In this document: piece after piece, positions 9,927 through 21,490 of the stretch
How positions within the stretch are numbered: the stretch's first letter is position 1
How the letters are laid out: each line of letters opens with the position of its first letter
From: Spodoptera frugiperda
Lineage: Eukaryota > Arthropoda > Insecta > Lepidoptera > Noctuidae
Direction of reading: 5' to 3'
Length of the DNA stretch: 64,000 nucleotides
NCBI RefSeq assembly: GCF_023101765.2
Contig: NC_064234.1
Location: forward strand, 1,736,001-1,800,000
Program-made: the position numbers and the translations under genes
Notes under the pieces: model-generated
Told to the model about the DNA's origin: nothing
Databases searched by the model: none
What the model saw: the letters and a program-made list of their open reading frames with translations, nothing else

Positions 9927-12900
9927 TTAAACGACAACTTTACTGTTTATTTTACTTTTTGCTAGAAGGTTGTTAAGCATGTCCCATATGACTAGGGAGA
10001 GTGTAGTGTGAGGTGCTATCCTTAGGTAGAGTGGTCCTAGTCCCTTGTAGAGCCCGTGGAGGCCCTCGGTTCTGTATATTTTGCTGAGGCAGTCGAGAAC
10101 TCCTGTGTATAGGACGGCGCCTGTTGCTGAGGATCCTGAAAATCGAATAAGAAACAATTGTAGACTTTTGTATTACATACTGTGTATATTATGAAAATTT
10201 TTAAGGAAAGTTAAATACGTAAATAGAGTAGAGTATTAATTCTGAGGCCTCGGCCTCGAATTTTGCGGGCAGCGGGGCGGCAGCGGCGGCGGCGCGGGAG
10301 CGGGGCGGCGGCGGCGGACCCGTTCTCGAAACTAGCGGGCAGATCGCGCGGCACTACAGCGGTGTAGTGCCATGTGTTCGTGGTTGTGTTGTCGAGATAT
10401 TTGTTTTTATTAGCGAACGAAATCTTTTTGATTCAAATTTATTCCTAACGCTCGATTTACTGTGGGCATAAGAAGAAGACCTACTATAGGGCAAGGAAAA
10501 TAAATGGCGAGTTTTATCGAAATTATGAAGAACAGAGACAAAATCCCGACAAATTCTACGACTACACTAGAATGAGTGTAGAAACTTTTGACTATATTCT
10601 TGAAACTATCAAGAGTGATTTCAGTTTTTGCTTTAGTCTTCAATATTCAGTTCGTTTTTTATTTCTTCCCATAATTGGTTAATTTTTCTTCTATTTTTAT
10701 GGTTCACATCTTTGCTGTTCCGTATGGGTGTCCTCTCAAAGATTGCCGAAATCATTTGCTCTTGCACGTCCGAGGACATTTTGATACGTCACAAAAAAAA
10801 ATGTAGGTACACAACACTATACTACAATGCAGACGCGCAACGCGGGCGGTCACCGCTTGACTGGAGTGCACCGCTCGTTGCCCGCTCCCGCGCCGCTCCC
10901 GCGCCGCTGTTTTCGAAAACCGGTCCATTTGATTATACGCAAAAGATCCTGCCGCTGCCGCGCCGCCGCCGCCGCCGCCCCGCTGCCCGCAAAATTCGAG
11001 GCCGAGGCCTGAGACGTAAAGAAGTTAATTATTATGTCTCACGAAAGTTATAATATGAACAAAAGAGTGTAATAAGTATAGGATATGAACGTAAAGAAGT
11101 GTTAGAAAACGAAGTATACAGTTTGCCAAAATATGTATATTATCAAAACCCTAGGTATATATTATTCGGTGTAAGAGAGGGAACTTCGAAATCCTCACAC
11201 ATCAAGTCTGATATTGATGTCCGAATTTTTAGCAGTACGTACGTTGAACTTTGATAATTATAATCGGACTGATATTATAACTGGCCATAAATTAATATAG
11301 GTACATAAAATAATATAACTAAAAATACCACAAGTACCTGCTACTGTACTATCTATATATACTATAGTAACACTCAGGGTTTGACGCTGACTATTCACAT
11401 CTAACATCTTTGTACCACTATTTCAAAATAACAGTTGAGTAGACGGAAAGAAGTAGGTGAAGATAATCCGTTTACAAAAAGACTTCTAAAAGACCCAAAA
11501 ACTAAAACTACGAAGAACATTAAAAGCGTAGTTCACAAGACGGAATAAGCGAAGCATGCAAGAGCGTCCGACCACCGAGCACCAAGCTGGAACGTTACCC
11601 TGGTTATAAAGCCGTGTGTTCGCTACATCCAGCGGAGTTTCGATACAAACAACGATCACACCGCACACGATGCTGGCCCAAAACGACAAAGTCAGCGGTG
11701 CATCCTCAAAATACCCCCGAGATAGGAGATATTCCTTGAATCTGTAAAAAAATGTTTGCAGTGATACCAACCCTGGTTGTATAAACGGACAGTGGTGACG
11801 TCGAAGGGGCATATGGCCAGGGCCACCACCACGCCACTTACAGCGCTGGCTCCGAAGGCGAGTCCGAGCGGTGTGTTTGTGAAAAAACCATGTGACAGCA
11901 ACTCTTCTTTTGCTCTGAAGTGGAAATATTAGTTGAATGTTTTCTTTTTTTTTTGTTCTAATATTTCCTCGGTTTAGTACAGTACAGGCGCTAGAAGGTC
12001 AACCAGTCAGTCTTTTTTTTTAGTAGCATTTTCAGGACTGTATTATAACACAAGAAGGTTGAAAATCTGGCGCCTGTAACTAAAGTGTTGTTTTAGTTTT
12101 AGTCAACACTATGAGTCTTGCTGCTTTCGAATAACAATAGCTATTTAAATAAGTTTACTTAAAGTTCATTAAAGACCTTTCTTTTGCAAAATATTTCACA
12201 CTATTAATATCTGGTGTGGAAATTGAATCTACACTTAACTTCAGCAGTCGATTGCTGACAATAATTAATAACTGGACTGACTATTTTCATTATTAGTTTC
12301 GTTCTCACATCGTATATCTTCCCCATTTTACTTCGTATTGATAAATTCCTTATCAGTCAAAAGCCTAGTCCTTTTGACCATTATTTCTAAATATCTGGTC
12401 CTTTTAACCCTTACTTGGAGAATGTGGTGAGTTGAGCGGCGCTGCCGATGGCCAGCCTCGTGCAGGTGGCGGATACTCCCGCGAAGAACCCTCTCAACCC
12501 TTCAGTCTTGTATATCGTGACGATGCCATCAAACATTCCTGGAACGTTACAAGTTTGTTTATAGTACTTACCTACTAATTACCATGGTTAGGGCCTGCCT
12601 AATGGAAGTAGACACAGTCTAACGGCGCATTCCAATAACCTACCTATCGGTAGATTTGACAGACACATTTTGTATGGAGCTTATGTCAAAATTCTACCTC
12701 TGGTAGGCAAATCTACCGATAGGTAGGTTATTGGAATGCGCCATAAGTGAACTTGCAAGACTAGAGATATTACAATGCATGGATTGTTAAGTGGAACGCA
12801 GTAAACATTGATTGGTAATTCCTGAGTCAAACCATCCCATTCAACTCGCATAAAAGTATATTAGCCTTTTCCACTGTAACCGGCGGTATGAAACCGCTGG

Positions 12901-13715
12901 ACCAAAGGACCAAAAAGACAGTACCTTACCTTTATACCTATGCTGCCTTCCAACAGCTATACTTGGGTGTGCAGCGGCTTGTATTCTAGTCTTCACCACA
13001 GATGCAGGGTTCCCGGTCACTCCACTCATGACACCGCTCACACTTGACCAAAATATTGCTTTTTCTATGCTGATGTCGCCATTTTTGTTTTTCGTCCAAC
13101 CATTTACTTCTGCGACGTGGTACATGCCCAGCCTAAAAATTGTTTTACATAAATTAAAACGAAATTTTAAAATTTTAAGTCGTCTTAGGCGCTTCTTTTA
13201 ACATTTGAGCCTGCCGTGTAGGTATATGAACAGTCCACTTAAAATGAACGGTCAATAAGCGCAGCTTAAACGTGGTTTGAAATTTATTGCTGCGTTATAT
13301 ATATTAAGATATGAATTTTTATAGGTCCTCCACTTTTAGCAGTCACATAGAACTCAGGTCAGGTTTATCAGAGACCATTGCCGCCTAATCTCTGTTAAAT
13401 ATTCCTTAGAGCATTATGTTCAGAAGGAGGAGTGAGTGACAAACAATACAAACGGCGTAACAGACAATTTACCGACCTGACGGAATTCATAGTGAACCCA
13501 AGCACCATGGCTGGTGCCAATCCTTTCTGCAAAGCCAGTGCACCATCAGCTCTTGCGATCACGTACAAAGCGTGGAAGATGCCTCGATATCGCGTGGTGG
13601 CATCGGTGCGCGCGCGCAGCTCGCCTTGCAACTGCATCCGAGTTTTGACAACATCCATTGGATTGGTGAAAATGGTTGCGCCGGCGCCTGCCAGGCCGCC
13701 GATTACGAAGTCCAT
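9927..13715 (-). CDS. SLC25A35: Mitochondrial carrier, SLC25A34/35 type
   Basis: Five coding exons on the minus strand: 13715-13477, 13132-12930, 12538-12415, one of 11914-11772 or 11741-11599, and 10135-9927. All junctions keep phase, giving 305 residues, close to vertebrate SLC25A35 (about 300, from memory). Three carrier repeats are visible. Repeat 1 has NPMDVVKTRMQLQGE, repeat 2 has NPASVVKTRIQAAA (Ser in place of the usual acidic residue), and repeat 3 has PFDVTTVRLYNQ or PLDVANTRLYNQ. The end is LYLRIAPHTTLSLVIWDML. The start MDFVIGGLAGAG has a Met at the position expected for the family. The protein should span the inner mitochondrial membrane six times; the substrate is not certain for this subfamily. 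Exon 4 exists in two versions (separate entries). Intron 4 holds a Harbinger relic and intron 2 a MITE. Confidence 0.9.
10241..11014. mobile_element. Internally deleted PIF/Harbinger element
   Basis: Inverted ends of about 40 bp begin TCT(G/C)AGGCCTCGGCCTCG and run into a GC-rich GCGGGCAGCGGGGCGGC stretch at both sides. Inside, the plus strand around 10460-10630 still reads a Harbinger transposase-like segment (FYDYTRMSVETFDYILETIK). The minus strand near 10780-10640 reads the start of a MADF/Myb-like second protein (MSSDVQEQMISAIFER). Two opposed genes are typical of Harbinger elements; both are truncated here, so the copy is non-autonomous. It sits in intron 4 of the carrier gene. Target duplication is unclear. 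Confidence 0.75.
11599..11741 (-). other. Carrier exon 4b (second alternative)
   Basis: This 143-nt exon has the same phases and length as exon 4a. It encodes KEYLLSRGYFEDAPLT... through PLDVANTRLYNQ, with 25 of 47 residues identical to 4a. The acceptor is TTACAG at 11742 and the donor GTAACG. Only 30 nt separate it from 4a. The frame and splice sites are intact, so it is probably used. Confidence 0.78.
11772..11914 (-). other. Carrier exon 4a (first alternative)
   Basis: This 143-nt exon enters at phase 2 and leaves at phase 1, encoding KEELLSHGFFTNTPLG... through PFDVTTVRLYNQ, the fifth membrane helix and third signature. The acceptor is CTTCAG at 11915-11920 and the donor GTTGGT is at 11771. 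Confidence 0.8.
12624..12742. mobile_element. 119-bp MITE with perfect 35-bp inverted ends
   Basis: The arms 12624-12658 and 12708-12742 are perfect reverse complements, beginning GGCGCATTCCAATAACC. The 49-nt centre is unique. It lies in intron 2 of the carrier. No clean target duplication was seen, so the superfamily is open. Confidence 0.75.
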
Positions 13716-15400
13716 GTTTTTAAATTACTGAAAATTATTACTGAAAGTTAAGCACTATGAGAAGAAAACAAAAAAAAATGATTTTTAGGACATAGTCCAT
13801 TTTTCAAAAAAAAAACATTTACGCATTTCACTAAAGGACTTCAACATTTTTTCAGAAAATTCAACTCGGAATCAAGATCCCAGTGTGTAAAACATTAATT
13901 AGTGTTTTATACCTAAATTAATTATTTGTCTTACAAAACACGGTAAAAAGACTGAAACAATTAGTGCATCAATTAATGTCGTGTTTTCCTCATTAAAGTG
14001 CAACTGCATTGTTGTGTTAAGAATAATAAAATTAATACTAAGAAACAAAATGATACAGTCTGTCTGGCAGTTGGCCATGTGATATCATCATCTTTCTTAA
14101 GTTCATCACTCAATACTCTAATGATATTATTATTTATGGTAAATAGAAAATACACGTGGCAAATGATCTAAAACTTAAACAGGAAAAAAAATTACACGGA
14201 AAAAAATTTTACTTAACATTATGCCATTAGGGTAAAGGACTAATTTTTATTTGAATGCCCGTCTTGTGCATAGATGATTTTAAAATATTAGACACGTATT
14301 TTTTGTTTCATACGGAAAAAAATATTTTAGAATATATTCGATTTGAAACATTGACGTCACTTCTAGGTACGTTTTATATGTTGAAATGACGTATTTACTC
14401 CCACTCCTAAACTTTGATTTGTTTTATCTAAGTATTGTTATCTTATATGATTAAATAAAAAATACATGTCTAAATATTTTTTCATTAGCTAACTGACGGA
14501 CTACATAGATTGTTAATTTTCATACCCTGCCATCATTCCTTTTATATCCCGAAAGGACGTATTTGTACTGATTTTTAATATTATAGGTAGTAAAATATCG
14601 AACTTACTTCCCATACGTCAGGTATTAATTTCCGTCCACCTATCGTCAATTTGCAAAAACCAAATGTTTCAATAATACTTTGCCAGAACCGGGAATTGAA
14701 CCCGAGAAGTAAATTGGCATTATTGCTAAAGCAACGAACCACGTATTTAAGTAGATATATAGCCCAACTTGAAGAATATCTTTTATGTAGGTTAATTAAA
14801 ACAGATAGTTAAGTACGACAATAGATTTTTTTAAATTAAATATTCAAGTTTAATCTAAATTATTATTACAAATTATCAGTTATACCACAAGAAACATTCC
14901 AGAAACAAGCACAGAAAACCTTGTAATCATAAGAAATCGAATAATAAATCTATTATATCTTAGTACTAAAAACAACAAAACTCACCTTGCACTAAGAATA
15001 AACGTAATATAAATATCACAATACAATAAATAACATTAATTACTACTTAAATTAATTTAATATCACTTTGGCTTTACACGTTACATCGTCCAAACAACAC
15101 TCACTATCATTAAAAATTAAATAAAGACGACAAATGTTATCTCTGGTATGACATTGAAACACAGGTATGTTCAAACACTACACAATTAAGCCAATTTAAA
15201 TGTTATCCTTATACAAATAGAGTTAGAAATCGTTTTAAAGCTGTTTGACAGTTCTTAAACCACGTGTTCACTACGTTTAATGAGAGAATGACGTAATGTG
15301 TGACGTTTGTGAATGATTTTGGCGCGCGAATGCGGAAAGATGGCGGGGTTACGTAACTCGGCTGACGACTCGACGGTTCAGCCAACACTGACGATATTCG
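13716..15400 (-). promoter_or_regulatory. Probable 5' leader and promoter of the carrier
   Basis: Just upstream of the start codon the minus strand has two acceptor-like TTTCAG sites (about 13728 and 13740). A strong donor, AAG/GTGAGT, lies at 14986, so a leader exon from about 15.3 kb could splice in. A GC-rich patch at 15310-15375 holds an E2F-like TTTTGGCGCGC (15317-15327) and a YY1-like AAGATGGCGG (15337-15346). The YY1 motif is oriented for plus-strand transcription, so the promoter may be bidirectional or belong to another transcript. A SINE-like B-box fragment (CCGGGAATTGAACCCG) lies near 14690-14706. Confidence 0.35.
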
Positions 15401-16235
15401 TATAGTCACGGTCACTTAATAGTTGAATGAACGATCGTTTTAAGATGATAATGGCATTGCGGAGTTGGAATTTCCAACGGAAATTTGCTATTGATTCGAA
15501 GAACTTATTTAAATATAAAGCATTATGAGATTTTAACTAGAAGGACCAAATTATTCGTATGGGAGGACCAAGTTTTCATCACACAAGTATTTAATTTCAA
15601 CCGCTATAAAATGCTTCAAATATCATATCATTGTATGTACACTTTAACAAGTATTTGCTTAAAAACTTACATATGTTTTTATCTAAATCTTGCACGTATA
15701 TAATAAAAATCACAGTCAGTACAGTTTTCATCCATTTGAACAGAAAATAGGTCACCGAACTTGTAGGTCGAACCCATTCGGGGTAAAATAGGTTAGTAGG
15801 TCGAAGTCGTTGAAGCTCAGAGGCGCCATGTTTCTGCTACACAAAATGGGAAATGTTTTCCTTCTTAAGTATGGAAAATGGGTAAATAATTACGTCAAAA
15901 ATATATGGTTTGCAGTAGTTACATACACTAAAGTTTTACTCATATTAGGGTAAATATAATGTGCATATAATTTGTCCTTAGATCACTGGCGTTTTTACAA
16001 AAATAGGGAGAAAATAAAATGCTACCCGAGGCAAGTAAATTCGTAAACGGATTAGAAAATTCTGGATTTTCATCTTCCTACAAAACATAAGAGCAATATT
16101 AAACAGTTTTGTTCTAAGTTCAACGTTTTGAGAAGGAAGGGTTTTTTATGACGTAAAATACAAGAATTAGGCCGCACTTTTTTATAGGTCTCTAAGCCAA
16201 ATCTTTTTTATGAGCCCTTACTTTACTTATATGTA
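15401..16235. other. AT-rich stretch without recognised features
   Basis: No convincing ORF, repeat family or RNA gene was seen; the short open frames look like chance. Confidence 0.4.
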
Positions 16236-16692
16236 CAGCTACTTATTCGCGCTTCCTTCATTCGCGTTTTCACTATTCGCGGATTGAAAAAATGCGACCC
16301 AATTCCTATATTCGCGGTCAAGATTTCTTTATTCGCGGATCGAATCGAAATATCGGTGCGTGTATGTACCTAAAAAAATACATTCGCTATCCTTTGTCAA
16401 CGCGTCAGTAGAAGGATAAAAAAATAAAATAGCCTCATTACAGCTACGTCTAGATTGTAACTTCTGCCTAAACCTAGTGTGACCTAAACTTGATGACAAT
16501 ATTATGTAATTCATCAATCTGTATGATCAGAGAGTTTAATTAAATATTTTTTATCTACAATTTGCTTCTTGATTTCGTCATCTAGGAACGTATCCCCTAT
16601 AACCCCATACAAATTGCCATTCCATATTCACGGTTTCTGTATTCGCGGCATATTTACGGAACGCATACCCCGCGAATAAAGAGCTTCTACTG
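16236..16692. mobile_element. Pogo/Tigger-like non-autonomous element
   Basis: The right end read inward starts CAGTAGAAGCTCTTTATTCG, the left end CAGCTACTTATTCGCG, and TA flanks both sides. Internal motifs of the type TATTCGCGG recur at least five times. The ends and TA target fit the Tc1/mariner-pogo group; there is no coding capacity. Confidence 0.55.
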
Positions 16693-17465
16693 TATATGAT
16701 TGTCACATGGTAGCTGTGATAGTTGATAACTTTATCATTAGTACCCAATCCACTGATAACGATTACGTGTTACATTACACATCTATTAATATATCACTGA
16801 ATGCTACAGTCACCCAGTCACTGTTTTATGTAGATAACGAGACAAGTCGCTACTTGTCATGTGATTAATAGTTTTGTTCGGTATTGTAGTATCGTAATGG
16901 ATTTTTGAGCTAAAATGACAAATTGAATAATGGAAATCTAGGAATTTATGATAGATATTGAACTACATCTAGACATTGAACTGAAACTTATTGTAAGTTT
17001 CAGTTCTGTGTCAAAAAATAATAAGAAACAAATCAAAATGTAACCTACATTATCTCTTTAAACTCTTCAGTAACCTAATTATTTCTAGGCACAAAAAACG
17101 AGCGATAAAATAACTTCATTGCAACTTGAACAAAACACAAACAGAATAAAAAAAATGAAGTAATATATTTCTACAAATAACGTACCTTTATTAAGAAAAA
17201 CACTACTTAGGAACTCCCGTAAGGACCACATGTATTGTGAGCATTGAGTAAAAACATATTATTTCACAATCAATTTAAAGTCATCAAAACAGAATTATCT
17301 TTTGTGCCAATGTTTTTGTTAATTACGGTAATTGAAGTGAAAAGTAATAAGTAATTAGTAACAAGGTGTTATCTAAAATTAAATAAAAACGATAACAACT
17401 TAAATTGTTGCGTTGGCCTTCGAAAGTTGGGATGTTTGAGAATTGGTATATTTTTCAACAATACA
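16693..17465. other. AT-rich stretch without recognised features
   Basis: Nothing supportable was seen apart from short direct repeats such as the ACTGAAACTTA region near 16980-17005. Confidence 0.4.
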
Positions 17466-17625
17466 GTACCCTTAGCACGAGTTTGCTTTACGTTTAAGAT
17501 AATCGAAACGATATAGTGTTCAGCGCTCTGATTGGTTGGTTTATTGGCTGTCTTGGATAAACCAATAAACCAATCAGAGCGCCGAACGCGCTCTCATTTC
17601 GTTTTCTTACTAAGGGTACAAGTAC
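17466..17625. mobile_element. Hairpin MITE, family D (best copy)
   Basis: The outer ends GTACCCTTAG and CTAAGGGTAC and an inner stem CGCTCTGATTGGTTGGTTTA / AAACCAATCAGAGCG make a foldback of about 155 nt. The same signature (TTTGCTTTA next to CTCTGATTGG) recurs at 56050-56095, 61080-61210 and 61448-61520. Confidence 0.7.
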
Positions 17626-18255
17626 TGGTTGTCGCGGATATTTCCACAAGGAATCAAAAATCAGTCATTGAACAGTCGGAATAATTATTATTTGTGTAGC
17701 AAACAAATTTGTATAGTTTGGCTATGCAAATTGTGTTTATACCTATGCCATTTAATTGCGGTGAATTTTGTAAACATAAAACAATTCAACTTTATAATAA
17801 TTGAAATAAGGATCATTAGCGATAATTTGTGAAAAAATTACCGCACGAACAATGAACAAACAATAATTTACCGGGTACTAGGTACTCGATAGATAAATTA
17901 TTTACTACCTCGAATTTTTTATATTGATTACCCATTATAGATGACTACAGTAAACTACCACCATTATCTATTTGAATGAAATGATGAACACAATGACCTT
18001 GAACTCTTAAGGTCAAAACTCCCGAGGTTTTTGAACTGCGTAGGAAGCAGCGACGTCAACTAAAATTCAATTAATTTCAAATATTATCAGGAATCACTTC
18101 TTGGATATAATATCTTAAAACTTCACCTAAACACTGGCACCGAAAGACGGATAGCCTTTTAAATTTTTGTGACTCAACCTCGACTCGATGAGTTAAAAGG
18201 CAGGCTAAACGATTGTTATAATATTATATCAAGCATTTATATAAGCTTTTTTTGG
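17626..18255. other. AT-rich stretch without recognised features
   Basis: Only short chance ORFs were found. Confidence 0.4.
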
Positions 18256-18482
18256 CAGCGAGAAAAGCGTAGTTGTTCGTAGACATGTAAGAACATAATT
18301 ATTGTAATCTGCGTAGCCGATACGTAGAAGTAGCCGTGTAATTGTAGCGTAGATCTCGTAGCCAATCGTAGTCGCGTAGCAACATCGTGTAATCCACATA
18401 CTCCATTGTAGACAAAGCTGTGGAGGTTTTGGGTACCGCATAGCTCGCATCTCGTAGCAGATTGCAGCCACGTAGCAACACC
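18256..18482. repeat. Degenerate CGTAGC-rich patch 1
   Basis: The hexamer CGTAGC and close variants recur about a dozen times at irregular spacing in an AT-rich setting. Other patches are at 27255-27366, 50217-50284 and 52722-52752. Three overlapping minus-strand frames here are open, probably because the repeat lacks stops. Confidence 0.6.
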
Positions 18483-18487
18483 ATTTT

Positions 18488-18545
18488 TTAACCGACTTCC
18501 CAAGAAGGAGGAAGTTTTCAATTCGGCCGGTATGTGTTCTTTTGA
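18488..18545 (+). repeat. AACCGACTTCC dispersed repeat
   Basis: AACCGACTTCCCAAGAAGGA followed by GGAAGTTTTCAATTCGGC matches the copy at 24448-24510. It resembles a common lepidopteran repeat tail known from memory. Confidence 0.5.
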
Positions 18546-21002
18546 GGCATTTGTACGCAGCTAATTTTTCTTTCTCAGAATTCTATCTTTAATAGTCAAC
18601 GCTACTGACAGATATAAATCGTTGTTGAATCTATTCGAGACTATTAGCCGCTATGGCCATGTTAAGTAAATATACTATTGGTGTTTCAAACACTTTCTCC
18701 TGTAAAAAATAACTACGATTTATTTAACACATGATATCACTAAAACTTTCTAAAGTAACGAAATATGAAAACACAAAGATGTTTGTTTTTGTAATCCAAA
18801 ACCTATTCACTAGAAAACAACAATAGAAAAAGCTGAACAGAACAAAAACTTGTCAGGTATTGCAACTGAATGCATGTCACTTTGTTCCACAAGGGATGTC
18901 AATTCTATTGTTTATATGAATAGAGCTCTTATGTGGTTACCTTAAGTATCATATTACATTACAGTGTATTGGTCCTAGGGTACAGAATGAGGTGCATTAT
19001 GTTCTAGCTCTTTAATGTCAATCAGGTTATTGTATTGTTGTCTATTAAGCTATTATCTTGGTGAAATGATAGCGGAAAATTTTCTTGAACATGTACAGTG
19101 TGTAACATGTCTCTATTTTTACCTCCAAGCTATTATTTTACCTTACGTGTGTATAATGATTATATTCGGATTGTCTGTCGTTCTAGGTATTTATCACTAT
19201 GCGTCAAAATTTAGCATTATTAATAGCATCTATTAAATATACATGGTATAATAGCACATATTATTAAAAAAAATACGATGTTTTCATAATTATTTTGCAA
19301 CATCAACATTAATACCTCGTTAATAGAATGGTCGCATGTACTGAAGTATCGGGACACAACCATGAATAGGGACTTTGATTCGTTTCCCGAAATGAATAAA
19401 TCATTTTCCATCTTTAATAGATTTTCTAAGTTGGGCAAAGCCTGGAACTGTGCCCAGTTACTAGCAACCATATTTACATCACGTCACTATACACAATGAT
19501 GTGCATTAGTGACTCTTTCGTGTCAACCTCGCCATTGTATCTACCAACTCCAATAGGAGCACTTAGGTCGGCGACATGGCGGCGGGAATATTGTCACAAC
19601 ATGCATTATAGGATTAAAATTTGTATTTTCAAGTTTAGTGTCTATTTATTTATTAGTAACATACATAATTTTACAGATAGATATTAAACTACTTCATATT
19701 ATGTAATTACCTATTTAAAAAAAGTACATCAATTTTCTCACAAAATCTTAATAAACATTCACGACATACAACGCTCCATCTCGCATCTCAATTTTATTGA
19801 TAAACTGTGTAAATACCTATTATAAATCCTACTTACGCACCTACTATTTAATGATAATCTTACTGACGCACCTACCATTAATTAATGATACAACACCTAC
19901 AAATACCTCTAACAATGACTAGCCAATGAATGACCAACGCGATCGTATCACCGAAGTAAATTCCAGAACCTTTACCAAGTTGCCCAAAAAGCCTTAAAAG
20001 GAATAAAAGGTAAACAGCATTTTCATGCTAATTTCTTTGTAATCTTCGCGTGAAATCGCTGAACGGCGAGGGATTACTCAGTTTCGTCTCCGGTCGGCAC
20101 GCGAAGGTTAGAAGTTGGCCAGTGATGATGTGTCCAGGGTCAATGTCAAATGTTAAGGTTTCAAGGTCAAGTTAGTTGACTAATACATTTCCTTACATAC
20201 ATATTTACATGTTTGAGTAAGGGCCTCCTTAAGATTTCGAATAACGAGTCATTTGGTTACGTAGCAATGACTTTTCATGTTCGAATTACCGAATGCACAT
20301 AAATGTACCTATTGATTTAGAGCGAAATATATACGAAGATTTTTTAGGGACCTCGTGATAACTTCGAATTACCAAGAGGTAATAAAATGACTGAAGCTAC
20401 TGAAAATAATCTCTATTCTTCTACTGTTAAAACTTGAGCTTTTCAGTATTCAAAATTCTTGATTGGTTTAATGTGAATGACAGAGTACCTAATAAATGTT
20501 TTCACTCTAACGCGTCTGCTTATTTTGTACGATAAACATCCATCAGATATTCTCAATATTGTAAATTACCTATTCGAATCAGATAGACAAAATGTTAATA
20601 GCATTTATAAACCACGGAACTATGTACCTACAGGATTCACTCCAATACATTTTTGATTAGAGAGGCATGTCCTCGACATGATACGTTGAATCTTGACCCA
20701 AATTTATTCGAACCCGCTACCTATTGTCCGATATATCGAGTTGTATAATAGCTGTTACATCATGTCTATGTTGTCACTATCCATGGTATTGGAAATATTG
20801 ACGTTTTTAATTGAATATCGTACAAAGAGTCTCGGTTGGAGTTAGTCCTTGTCGCGTGGAGTATCCGAAATAAGTGGGCTTCAACTAGTAAAGAGATAAA
20901 AAATATATTTATAAAAAAAAAATATCATTAACTTCCAAATACCGACAGCGTTTCGTTTCGTCTTTAGAACCTTTAACAGCAGTGGATGGGAGAATTTTTT
21001 TT
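18546..21002. other. Gene-poor AT-rich stretch
   Basis: No multi-exon gene could be assembled. A small inverted pair, CTTCGCGTG and CACGCGAAGG, brackets about 60 nt at 20045-20106. ORFs are short and lack coding character. Confidence 0.4.
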
Positions 21003-21070
21003 GATGGACCACGCCGGTAAACAAGCTTACTTAAAACCTGATTGTAAGCAATCGCCGCCGCATAGAATAT
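21003..21070 (+). repeat. Repeat family A fragment
   Basis: CACGCCGGTAAACAAGC and GTAAGCAATCGCCGCCG match the 5' part of the copy at 30633-30953. Confidence 0.55.
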
Positions 21071-21329
21071 GCATAAAACAGAGAAGTATAACAAAAAGAG
21101 ATAGTGATAAAGCCTATAAGAGTACTTTTCCACCAGAGATATGCTAGGTACGCTATGTGGCTGTAGATGCGTTTGAGTTCCACCAATCATATTCATTGCT
21201 TAGCTAAGCAGCTAAGTTATGTGTTTTGTATAGAAAGATGCATGTTATGGATGTGAGCTATCTATGGCTTCCATACTATCGATCCATCGCATAGTAATTT
21301 ATTAATTTTTTTTTTTGCAAATAGGTTAT

Positions 21330-21490
21330 AAAATAACACTTTTACACGTCAATCTCTTAAATAACTAGATGAGGCCGGCATTTCCTATCCGACTACTCTG
21401 AGAAGAAATGCCGAAACAAACTCAGAGGTCATAGTCTCTTTTAAAGTCCAGACAAAATTAATTAAAGATGTCGGAGAACCGTGCAAGTTG
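21330..21490 (+). repeat. Repeat family H, copy 1
   Basis: TTTTACACGTCAATCTCTTA, GATGAGGCCGGCATTTCC and GACTACTCTGAGAAGAAATG recur in the same order at 32800-32940. Both copies end in AAAGTCCAGACAAA and AAAGATGTC.GAGAA. The class is unknown. Confidence 0.65.

Noticed and set aside
10712..11053. 113-codon GC-rich open frame
   Set aside because: It is the GC-rich inverted end of the Harbinger relic; low-complexity Arg/Pro/Ala translation.
9927..13715. Two separate tandem carrier genes
   Set aside because: Only exon 4 is doubled; exons 1-3 and 5 are single, so one gene with alternative exons fits better.
14690..14755. tRNA gene (B-box CCGGGAATTGAACCCG)
   Set aside because: No A-box or cloverleaf could be built; better explained as a SINE fragment.
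18229..18521. Three overlapping minus-strand ORFs
   Set aside because: Open because the CGTAGC repeat lacks stops; three frames open at once argues against any being coding.
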